64,000 nt of DNA from Methylocystis bryophila (GTDB lineage Bacteria > Pseudomonadota > Alphaproteobacteria > Rhizobiales > Beijerinckiaceae): the NCBI RefSeq assembly GCF_027925445.1, contig NZ_AP027149.1:434001-498000 (forward strand), given 5' to 3'. Below, one piece after another: positions 25,901 through 32,243 of this stretch; positions within the stretch are counted from its first letter, which is position 1; every line of letters starts with the position of its first letter. A model generated the notes under the pieces. It saw nothing but the letters and a program-made list of their open reading frames with translations. It was not told the origin of the DNA and made no database searches. The position numbers and the translations under genes are program-made.

Positions 25901-26623
25901 GGCGATCGCCTCACCTCCATGGCCGAGATGGCGACGGCGCTCGCGCATGAGCTCAATCAGCCGCTCTCGGCGGCCGCCAATTATATGCAGGCTGCGCTGC
26001 GCCTGCTGGAGCGCTGGCCGGAACGCCCGCCCTCGATTAGCGGGGCTTTGGAGCAAGCCGCCGCGCAGATGCTTCGCGCCGGGCGGATCGTCAGTCACTT
26101 GCATGACTTCATCTCGCGCGGCGATCCCGAGAAGATCACGCAGAGCTTGCATGCAATCATCCGTCAGACGAGCGAGCTCACCGGTCCTCTGATGAAGGAG
26201 CACAAAGTGGACTTGATATTGAATCTGGACGCCGCCCAGGATTGCGTTCTGGCGGACAAGGTGCAGATTCAGCAGGTCCTGGTCAATTTGATACGCAACG
26301 CCTGCGAGGCGATGAGCGCCACCCGGATCCGCAAATTGACGATCACGACGATGTTGAAGAACCAAACGCTGCAAATCGACGTGATCGACACGGGCGTGGG
26401 GCTTTCAAAGTCGGTCGATGCGGATTTTTTCGAGCCGTTCGCATCGACCAAAGCCAGTGGACTCGGGGTCGGCCTGTCGATTTCGCGATCGATCATAGAG
26501 GCGCATCAGGGGAAAATATGGGCGAGCGCCGCCGAGAGCGGCGGCGCCAAGTTTAGCTTCACCCTTCCGCTCGTGGAAACAAGCCACGTTGAAGGCCAGA
26601 CGCCGGAACTTGCAGACCTTTGA
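22943..26623 (+). CDS. CheB-CheR-PAS-PAS histidine kinase fusion with FixL-like heme PAS
   Basis: 1226 residues. CheB methylesterase domain about 25-205 with the Ser34 (GIGASAGG), His61 (VIVHLDP) and Asp152 (GAGSDGT) triad; CheR methyltransferase about 225-495 (ISGCATGEEAYSMAI; SCRNLLIYLD); a linker and a Glu-rich coiled coil about 655-735; PAS about 740-860; a FixL-type PAS about 865-985; HisKA with His1002 in ALAHELNQPL; HATPase to about 1215. The second PAS keeps the FixL heme landmarks: His916 in RTEHGRYI and, exactly 20 residues on, Arg936 in IIGFGREV. No membrane segment. The FixJ-like gene 81 bases upstream is probably co-transcribed. Heme binding and methyl-transfer activity are inferred from residues only. 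Confidence 0.9.
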   Translation: MASKSAQDQAPSGPDPSDGDQPDSRFPTVGIGASAGGVQALQEFFDNLPEDVLAAFVVIVHLDPKRQSELSNIIAAHTKLPVSQVTDRVRLEPRHVYVTPPNRQLLIAEQHLSTVEFIEPPSRRAPIDLFFRSLAAQHGDKLAIILSGAGSDGTVGVKAIKEAGGIILVQDPQEAEYGSMPSSAIATGVVDLVLPVREIAQRLPEMIALSDPIAATQPTENDEETMQRILSHIYVRTGHDFSKYKKSMILRRLARRMQMQRAPTLAAYLSILRGSAEETQALFADLLISVTTFFRDNAVFKILAESFIPRLFDEKGAADAVRVWISGCATGEEAYSMAILLMEERDRRGAHLEIQLFASDIDEAALAFAREGRYPLAIGADLSDERLRRFFTRENDYYRVQQELRDIVLFSKHSLLRDPPFSRLDLISCRNLLIYLDRDLQRQAYLTFHFALSPGGYLLLGASEWVDGSSGLFRIVDRDARIFQRAPTPACGARVVQTLAAGAASGPLPPRSSFAATPRNDASAHRESLERTAPPSAIVDEAFRVIHLSESAGRYLQPSAGALANDITELAREELRFDLRTALHRVFSRGEASLSPPIAVRFNGAQQRVYLQVKPVVHENARAARTAIVFFFEGEALADETDKTIGHEGPAPEEQIRALQQELGFALSQLRTSREEYEGANEELRAANEELQSVNEEYRSTAEELETSKEELQSINEELQTVNSELKSKLDSISRAHSDIQNLMAATDVGILFLDNQLRIKRFTPRVADLFNIASGDEGRSITDFTNSLNCEAFPSDATEVLKTLMSREREVCCRDGACYLMRLRPYRTVENRIDGIVVTFVDISERRHAEEALRDGEARIRAIIDGVADSIVTIDEHGVIRAVNKSTGEMFGYTPEELLGASVGKLMSEPHRTEHGRYIQNYLQTGVAKIIGFGREVEAARKDGSKFPAELRVSEIRHHDERLFIGFLRDLSEKRILEVRLRRLHGDRLTSMAEMATALAHELNQPLSAAANYMQAALRLLERWPERPPSISGALEQAAAQMLRAGRIVSHLHDFISRGDPEKITQSLHAIIRQTSELTGPLMKEHKVDLILNLDAAQDCVLADKVQIQQVLVNLIRNACEAMSATRIRKLTITTMLKNQTLQIDVIDTGVGLSKSVDADFFEPFASTKASGLGVGLSISRSIIEAHQGKIWASAAESGGAKFSFTLPLVETSHVEGQTPELADL

Positions 26624-26648
26624 CGAGGGCGCGATGGCGGAATCTGCT

Positions 26649-28427
26649 CTATGTCGCCTTCTCCCAGGCGCGCGACAGCCGCATCGCGCAATTGATGATT
26701 CCGACCATTGAATAGGTCTGCGGATAATTGCCCCAGGATTCGCCAGTGTGAAGATCGCAATCTTCCGACATCATCCCAAGAGCGCTGCGGCAGGCGAGAA
26801 GCTGGTTGAAATGCTCCCGCGCCTCCTCGGTCCGACCCATGCGAGCCAGGGCGTCGATCCGCCAGAACGAACAGCTGTTGAAGGCCGTCGTCGGCGCGCC
26901 GAAGTCATCGGGGGCTTCATAGCGCATGAGGTGCGGACCGCGAGCCAGAGTCTTCTCGATTTGCTTAACAGTCGAGGCCATGCGCGAATCATTGGCGTCG
27001 ATAAACCCCACTTCGATCATCAAGAGAGCGCTCGCATCGAGATACTCGCCCTCGAAAGACTCGACGAAGGCCTCTCGTTTTTCAGACCAGGACCGCTCGA
27101 GAATGACCCGCCTGACCTGATTGGCCTTCTCTCTCCAAGCCCCCGCCCGCTCCGGCTCGCCGACGTGATCCGCGATGATAGCCAGCCGGTCCAGCGCCGC
27201 CCAGCACATGACGCTGGAGCTGGTGTGAACGCGCGCGCGCGTACGCAGCTCCCACATGCCCGCGTCGGGCTTGTCATAAAGAGCGAGCGCTTTGCGCCCC
27301 ATCGCCTCGAGACGGAGAAAATCCACCCGCGTCGGCGGCGACATCAGACGTCGATCCAGGAACGCCTGCGTGACGCCGAGAATGACATTGCCATAGCTGT
27401 CGTGTTGAAAATGCTCATAGGCTTGATTGCCCACGCGAACGGGGCCCATCCCGCAGTAGCCGGGCAAGGACTCCACGATCCTCTCGGGAAGCTCCGCCTC
27501 GAGTCCGACTCCATAGACGGGGTGAATGTCGTCATCATTGACGGAAGCGACGATGTTCATGAGCCAGCGGAAATAGTTCTCCATCTTGCGCATCGACGCA
27601 AGCCTGTTGAGCGCGCGAACGACAAAGTAGGCGTCGCGAATCCAGCAGTAGCGGTAGTCCCAATTCCTCTGCGTGTGCGGCGCCTCGGGAATGCTCGTCG
27701 TCAGTGCGGCGACGATCGCTCCTGTCTGCTCATAGGTGCATAATTTAAGCGTGATTGCGGCTCTGATGACGGCGTCCTGCCATTCCATGGGAGTCGCCAG
27801 TCGATGCGCCCAGTGGCGCCAATAGTCGCGCGTGCGCGTCTCGAAGTCCTGCGCTGTTTGCGTGACGCCCGAGCTCAAGGTCTCGTCGACGCCGAGGACC
27901 AGATCAATCGGCCCATGAAGATTGAACAAGGTTTCATCGCGCACATAGTCGACGGGCGCGTTGGTCGTTAGGCGCAAGGTCATGTTCGGCCCGACATAAC
28001 GAATGTGGTGAGAGCCCGTCGTGAGCGTCGGCGGCGTCGCGCCGTAGTCGAAGCGCGGGCGCAGGAGAATGCGAATGCGGGGGCTCCCCGAAACCGGCGT
28101 GAGCCGACGCACGATGGTTTGCGGGAAAAAGAGTCGATCGCGCCACCAGAACCGCGGGGCGAAATCCCTGATTTGCACCGAGCCGTTCTTGCCGTGCAAG
28201 ATCGTCTGGAGGATCGGCGTATTGCCGTCATAGGCCTGCTCGCTGCGAACGTGGTCTTCGAGTTCAATCGCGAACACGCCCGAGCCCTCCGCGCCTTTCG
28301 GCGCGCCGAGAAGGCTGTGAAAGACAGGGTCTCCGTCGAAACGGGGCACACAGCACCAAACGACTTTGGCGTCACGATCGAGGAGCGCGGCAAAGCTGCA
28401 ATTCCCGATCACTCCAAGTTCTATCAA
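26649..28427 (-). CDS. glycoside hydrolase family 15 protein (trehalase or glucoamylase type)
   Basis: 592 residues from TTG 28427, which overlaps the otsB stop as TTGA and has GGGGAG upstream; IELGVIGNCSFAALLDRDAKV is a normal GH15 N-terminus. N-terminal beta domain (about 1-230), then an (alpha/alpha)6 barrel with NWDYRYCWIRDAYF and the catalytic-base region HTGESWGNYPQTYS. GH15 members next to otsB often act on trehalose, but glucan 1,4-alpha-glucosidase activity is possible. No signal peptide, so it is cytoplasmic. Forms an operon with otsB. Confidence 0.87.
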   Translation of the reverse strand: MIELGVIGNCSFAALLDRDAKVVWCCVPRFDGDPVFHSLLGAPKGAEGSGVFAIELEDHVRSEQAYDGNTPILQTILHGKNGSVQIRDFAPRFWWRDRLFFPQTIVRRLTPVSGSPRIRILLRPRFDYGATPPTLTTGSHHIRYVGPNMTLRLTTNAPVDYVRDETLFNLHGPIDLVLGVDETLSSGVTQTAQDFETRTRDYWRHWAHRLATPMEWQDAVIRAAITLKLCTYEQTGAIVAALTTSIPEAPHTQRNWDYRYCWIRDAYFVVRALNRLASMRKMENYFRWLMNIVASVNDDDIHPVYGVGLEAELPERIVESLPGYCGMGPVRVGNQAYEHFQHDSYGNVILGVTQAFLDRRLMSPPTRVDFLRLEAMGRKALALYDKPDAGMWELRTRARVHTSSSVMCWAALDRLAIIADHVGEPERAGAWREKANQVRRVILERSWSEKREAFVESFEGEYLDASALLMIEVGFIDANDSRMASTVKQIEKTLARGPHLMRYEAPDDFGAPTTAFNSCSFWRIDALARMGRTEEAREHFNQLLACRSALGMMSEDCDLHTGESWGNYPQTYSMVGIINCAMRLSRAWEKAT

Positions 28428-29167
28428 GGCGTCTGCTCCCCACGCGCATTCTCGATGAGGTCTCGCAACCAAGCCTCCAACTCCTGGACATTTTTGGCGC
28501 GAAATCGAGCGTCTGTTTCCTGCCCGCCGACCTTTATCGAGATGCCTCCATGACTGTTGACGGCAGCGAAGCCCGCTTCATCCGTGACGTCGTCTCCGGC
28601 GAAGATCGGAACCCGCCCTTGGAAGGGAGGCTCTCCAAGGAAGGCGTTGATCACGCTTCCTTTGTCGGCGCCCTTTTGGAGAATCTCGAACACCATTTTC
28701 CCATGAATCAAACGAAGATCTTTCCGTTGTCCGACAATCTCCTTCACGATCTGGCAGCAGCGGCGCTCGAGATCAGGCCGCAATCGATAGTGCACCGCAA
28801 CTCCGCCCGGCTTCCTTTCGATGACGACCCCGGTCTCATCGCCCAAGATTTTCTCGAAGACGAAGCTGATGGGCGGCGCCTGCGCGGATGGCGCGGTGTG
28901 CAGCACGCCCGAGGCGTCTCGGCGCTCGAGGCCATGTACTCCTGCAGCGGGCAATTTCAACGGATGCAGCAAGCGGTCGATCGCAGAAAGCTCGCGTCCT
29001 GAAATCACCGCCAGGGCGCCACTGGACTCGTCATTGAGCGCCTCGAGCAACCGCAGCGTGGTGGGGTGCACGCGCACGGCGTCTGGGTGCTCGGCGATCT
29101 CTACGAGCGTGCCGTCGAGGTCCAGGAATATCGCATGTGTCTTGAGAGCGTCGATCGAAGGGAGCAT
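28424..29167 (-). CDS. otsB: trehalose-6-phosphate phosphatase
   Basis: 247 residues, HAD superfamily: nucleophile motif FLDLDGTLVEIAEHP, VISGRELSAIDRLL, AAGVHGLERR, the lysine region KGSVINAFLGEPPF and the metal motif FAGDDVTDEAGF. It removes phosphate from trehalose-6-phosphate made by OtsA (19.8-21.4 kb). Upstream are two adjacent perfect hairpins (29209-29245) in an otherwise empty gap. Its stop is fused to the GH15 start by a one-base-step overlap, so one transcript carries both. Confidence 0.93.
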   Translation of the reverse strand: MLPSIDALKTHAIFLDLDGTLVEIAEHPDAVRVHPTTLRLLEALNDESSGALAVISGRELSAIDRLLHPLKLPAAGVHGLERRDASGVLHTAPSAQAPPISFVFEKILGDETGVVIERKPGGVAVHYRLRPDLERRCCQIVKEIVGQRKDLRLIHGKMVFEILQKGADKGSVINAFLGEPPFQGRVPIFAGDDVTDEAGFAAVNSHGGISIKVGGQETDARFRAKNVQELEAWLRDLIENARGEQTP

Positions 29168-29208
29168 GACTCCATTTCCCAGATTTCAGCCATCGCGTCG
29201 CGTGGCCC

Positions 29209-29245
29209 TTTCGCAATAATGCGAAAAATGAGAGCCTAAGCTCTC
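29209..29245. promoter_or_regulatory. two adjacent perfect inverted repeats upstream of otsB
   Basis: TTTCGCA-ATAA-TGCGAAA (29209-29226) and GAGAGC-CTAA-GCTCTC (29230-29245) lie side by side 42 bases before the otsB start, both with four-base loops. They could be operators or leader-RNA hairpins for otsB-GH15. Neither is followed by a T run, so they are not simple terminators. Confidence 0.45.
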
Positions 29246-29294
29246 GCCGCGTTTCCGACTTAAGAGGATATTGGCGCATCCGCCTATTGTTTCA

Positions 29295-29432
29295 ATGAAA
29301 AACTATTCCAACCACCGACTGACCTATCGGGATTGGCTTTGCGGTCGGCGTCAGAAACAACTGCTCGATGAGCGAGAGAGAGCGCTCATTTATAGGCGGC
29401 GAGCAAAGGATGAAGCGACTCTACCCTGTTGA
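29295..29432 (+). CDS. possible 45-residue basic peptide
   Basis: An ATG-initiated frame in the gap between otsB and the SCO1 gene encodes 45 residues, beginning MKNYSNHRLTYRDWLC and rich in Arg, Lys and Glu. There is no clear ribosome site and no recognised family, but the strongly amphipathic, charged composition and the lack of any other gene here make it worth recording. Low confidence. Confidence 0.25.
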   Translation: MKNYSNHRLTYRDWLCGRRQKQLLDERERALIYRRRAKDEATLPC

Positions 29433-29445
29433 GCCGGTCGAGGGC

Positions 29446-30285
29446 TCAGACTCGCCGCATGTCCTTTTGCAAAGCGCGAAACGCCAATAGGCCGAGCAAG
29501 CCCAGCGTCGCGGCCGCTCCCCACCGCAGGGCTTTCACAATCGCGAAACTATAATGGCCCGTCGTCGAATCGAAATCAAAGCACAACAACAGAATGGGGG
29601 AGACGGGTGGGACGATTTCGCCCGACGCGGCGCGCGCGGTCGCTCGGCGTATGTCCTCAGCGTTATAGCCGAGGTCAAGGAGATAACCGGAAACAACGCC
29701 TTTGGGCGTGACGAACACGACCCCGAGGGGATGGGCGAAAGCTTTTCGCCGTTCATCGAAGCGGTCATCGAAGCCGACGGCGGTTTTGAGCCGCCGCAGC
29801 GCCGTCTCCTCGCCCGTCAAGAACCGCCAATGCCGTTCCGCGCCAGGCGGGCCGAAATGCGCAAGATCCGCCGCCTTGGCCCCAGCGGCTGCAGTCGCGT
29901 CCTCCGAGGGATCGATGCTGATCGCGGCGAAGGTGTAATCGGCGCCTGCCGTCAATCCGCCGTCGCGCAGCACCGAGAGAAGCGTGGCGCGCGCCACGCT
30001 GCAAAGCTTCGGACAGTGAAAATAGCCTAAGATCAGGATGAGCGGCGGGCCGTCGAAAAGCTCGACGAGGCGGAGGGGAGCGCCATTTTCGTCGCGTAGC
30101 GTGATCTCGAGCGGAAGCCGCGCGCCGGGCGCTTGCCGATAGGCAATTCCGTCGAGTTCCGCCGACGAGACTCCGTGGGCGAGCGCCGGAACTGCGAGCA
30201 AGGACAGGACCAGCGCCAGGCCGATTGGGAGCGAAGGCCTCGCTCGCCTTCCCCGACGCGCGGGTTGCGCCGGCTGTAGGCTCAT
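29446..30285 (-). CDS. SCO1/SenC-family copper or redox protein, membrane anchored
   Basis: 279 residues from ATG 30285, which overlaps the stop of the upstream zinc-finger gene (ATGA). N-terminal signal anchor (LPIGLALVLSLLAVPALAHG), thioredoxin-like SCO fold with Cys91 and Cys95 in YFHCPKLCSVA and His185 in FAHPLGVVFV, and an extra C-terminal membrane segment (GAAATLGLLGLLAFRAL) near 250-270. Family members deliver copper to the CuA site of cytochrome oxidase or keep its thiols reduced. The C-terminal anchor is less usual. No cytochrome oxidase gene is in the window. The longer frame (start 30573) runs through the neighbouring gene and is rejected. Confidence 0.85.
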   Translation of the reverse strand: MSLQPAQPARRGRRARPSLPIGLALVLSLLAVPALAHGVSSAELDGIAYRQAPGARLPLEITLRDENGAPLRLVELFDGPPLILILGYFHCPKLCSVARATLLSVLRDGGLTAGADYTFAAISIDPSEDATAAAGAKAADLAHFGPPGAERHWRFLTGEETALRRLKTAVGFDDRFDERRKAFAHPLGVVFVTPKGVVSGYLLDLGYNAEDIRRATARAASGEIVPPVSPILLLCFDFDSTTGHYSFAIVKALRWGAAATLGLLGLLAFRALQKDMRRV

Positions 30286-30650
30286 CGCGCGGCGCAGCCC
30301 GGCGAAGGCGCGCTCCTTTCCGCCGGCTGCGCGACCGGGCGCGGCGGGTCGACGACGGCGTGTTGCGTCATCCCGGTCTCGCGGAACGGCTCCGCCGCCT
30401 CGTAAATCGCCTCGAGCTCCGGCGTGTAAGCGCAGGCCGAGGGATCGCAAGTCTTCCCCAACCGCGCATCGAACAGGAACAGCGTCGCGCAATAGGGGCA
30501 CCGCGCCTCGTCGGCCTCGCCCAGGTCGATGAAAACGTGCGGATGATCGAAAGGCGGCAACGCGCCAATGCACATGAGCTCCTTGACGCCGATGCGCACG
30601 CTTGCGGCTCCGGCTTGATTATGGACATGCAGCGGGCGGTAGCATTCCAT
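30282..30650 (-). CDS. CHCC-type zinc-finger protein
   Basis: 122 residues. Cys27, His36 (or His38), Cys51 and Cys54 in LMCIGALPPFDHPHVFIDLG...CPYC form the CHCC zinc-binding motif seen in mitochondrial complex I NDUFS6 and its bacterial homologues. The bacterial proteins are usually about 60-80 residues; this one has a further 50-residue tail with two more Cys (KTCDPSACAYTPELEAIYEA) and a Pro/Ala-rich end. Translationally coupled to the SCO1-like gene, which suggests a role in respiratory-complex metal assembly. Confidence 0.72.
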   Translation of the reverse strand: MECYRPLHVHNQAGAASVRIGVKELMCIGALPPFDHPHVFIDLGEADEARCPYCATLFLFDARLGKTCDPSACAYTPELEAIYEAAEPFRETGMTQHAVVDPPRPVAQPAERSAPSPGCAAR

Positions 30651-30990
30651 GAGCGGCCTCCACTTCAGCTCGAGAGCCGATCGACTTGCGCGTCTCCAGC
30701 CTCGAGATCCTCGGCAAGTCCAATCGCGAAGGGGAACGCCTAAGAGAAAAAGCTCACATCAATATCGAGGAGCACGGCGTCCGTGGCGCATATGCGCCTG
30801 GCCTATCCCTCCTTTGGCCAGCCCTTTTATCTGGAAATCCTCTTCCGTTTGGCAAGCGTTGCGCGAGTTATCGGTTTCGACGCTGCTGCATTGCAATACG
30901 AGTTCATCACAATTCAAAAAGATCGGCGGACGAGCTATCACGTCACGGCTGGTGGAATTCTGGCGTCGTCGTGAAACGGGAGTCTGGGCG
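30651..30990. other. gap of about 340 bases with at most one doubtful small gene
   Basis: Between the divergent zinc-finger gene and the small LWRGPK gene. It holds one weakly supported open frame (30783-30974, listed separately) and otherwise no recognised feature; base composition is lower in GC than flanking genes. Confidence 0.4.
30783..30974 (+). CDS. possible 63-residue protein upstream of the LWRGPK gene
   Basis: From GTG 30783 (GAGGAG ten bases upstream) or ATG 30792. The translation, with MRLAYPSFGQPFYLEILFRL near its start and ITIQKDRRTSYHVTAG near its end, looks protein-like, with an amphipathic helix and no low-complexity bias. The third codon positions are poorer in G and C than in other genes here, and no family is recognised. 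It ends 16 bases before the next gene and could be its operon partner. Confidence 0.35.
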   Translation: MAHMRLAYPSFGQPFYLEILFRLASVARVIGFDAAALQYEFITIQKDRRTSYHVTAGGILASS

Positions 30991-31251
30991 ATGAGCAGCA
31001 TCAAAGAGTGCGCAACCTTCACGCGGCTCGCGCCCGACGAGATGAACTTGGGAACCCAGCCGTCGGCCCGGCATCGCGCGCTGCTTTCGAGCTATCTCCT
31101 GAGCCTCTGGCGAGGTCCGAAAATCGTGCGAAGAATGATCGTCGCCGATATCGGCATATGGCTCGATCTCGGCCTGCCCGCGCAGGCTTCGGACTTGCTC
31201 CTCGTGCTACGACAGTTTTTGTCCGACTATCCCGAATCCAGATTCGAGTGA
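30991..31251 (+). CDS. LWRGPK-family small protein of unknown function, short form
   Basis: 86 residues from ATG 30991 with GGGAG eight bases upstream. It is the paralogue of residues 1-85 of the protein at 21376: shared SYLL-LWRGPK, VR--IVADI, and LLVLRQFLSDYP. It lacks the Arg/Pro-rich second half of that protein. Predicted to be soluble and helical. It lies about 300 bases before a phasin gene and 1.2 kb before a FixL-like kinase; its paralogue is beside the other FixJ-like regulator. Function unknown. Confidence 0.72.
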   Translation: MSSIKECATFTRLAPDEMNLGTQPSARHRALLSSYLLSLWRGPKIVRRMIVADIGIWLDLGLPAQASDLLLVLRQFLSDYPESRFE

Positions 31252-31565
31252 GCACTCCTGCGTCCCTCTGATCAGGAACTCGGGTGAAAGCGTGAAAGCG
31301 CGCCCGTAGCAAACCCTGTCAGGATGCTGGCCGGCTCACAGAGGCTCGCAGCCACTTTCGCCGAGATTTCATCCGCGCCTGGGTAGACGTACAATAATGT
31401 AATGTCGATGCGTACGAATAAATACCCAATTGACCCTGCTGACATCCTAAGGCTTATTTACCGAGCGCGTATATCTGCGAGGCAGGCACGACCTTGAGCG
31501 TTCGAACTACGCTTCTCCGTGATGCTTGCTTGGCGCGACAACGGCCACACCAGAAAGGATGTTTG
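31252..31565. other. gene-free region, probable phasin promoter
   Basis: About 310 bases without a supportable gene. It contains GTGAAAGC twice in tandem near 31283 and an AT-rich stretch (about 31390-31460) that could hold the phasin promoter; no consensus could be assigned with confidence. Confidence 0.4.
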
Positions 31566-31970
31566 ATGTTCATGAGTCCTCAACAAATCGGGAACGCCGG
31601 CCTCACTCAGTTCGAGGCGGTCACGGCGGCTGCGACATCGGCGACTCAAGGTTTCTGGGCCATCACCACCGAGGCGACAGGCTATTCGCAGAAGAGCGTC
31701 GCGAACATTATTGCGCTTGGCGAAAAACTCTCGCGGGCGCGCAAGCTCGACGAGATCATCCAGCTCAACTCCGATTTCGCCAGGACGGCTTTTGATGATT
31801 TCACCACGGAAGTGACCAAGATCGGCAGCATCTACGCCGATATGGCGAACCAGACGATGCGCGTGGCCAAGGCAGGTTTCAACGCGCGTCCGTTGGAGGA
31901 GGCGCCGGTGAACCCCTTGAAGCCGGCTGCGTCGCGCAAGCAAGACACAGTCGCGGCGAATTCGATCTGA
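31566..31970 (+). CDS. phasin family protein
   Basis: 134 residues from ATG 31566 (AAAGGA upstream); the longer frame from TTG 31494 is rejected. Typical phasin_2 pattern: NAGLTQFEAVTAAATSATQG, FWAITTEATGYSQKSVAN, EKLSRARKLDEIIQLNSDFAR and FDDFTTEVTKIGSIYADMA, all amphipathic helix. Phasins coat polyhydroxyalkanoate granules and control their size; no PHA synthase is in the window. Confidence 0.85.
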   Translation: MFMSPQQIGNAGLTQFEAVTAAATSATQGFWAITTEATGYSQKSVANIIALGEKLSRARKLDEIIQLNSDFARTAFDDFTTEVTKIGSIYADMANQTMRVAKAGFNARPLEEAPVNPLKPAASRKQDTVAANSI

Positions 31971-32243
31971 AGCGTCGCTGTGACGCCGCGGTCGGGTTCG
32001 GCGCCATCGAAACAAAGATGCGACGAGGTGGGCCGGCGCTAACGGCGGCCCGCTCAAGACCACGAGGATGGTCGAGACCGGCGCGCGGCTTGAGCGCGCG
32101 ACGGCTTTCATTGAGGGGTAGAACCTGGCGCGGTAGAAACTTCGTAAACCGGCGCCGCATCGAGCCGGCTCGCGGGATTGGCTTGTCAAGCGACCCCGGG
32201 CGAGGTCATTCTCCAGCCGGGCGGCTCTGGCGGAGATCTTTCG

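Noticed and set aside
29168..29300. EcfG promoter upstream of otsB
   Set aside because: The nearest candidate reads GGAAA rather than GGAAC and lacks a matching second element.
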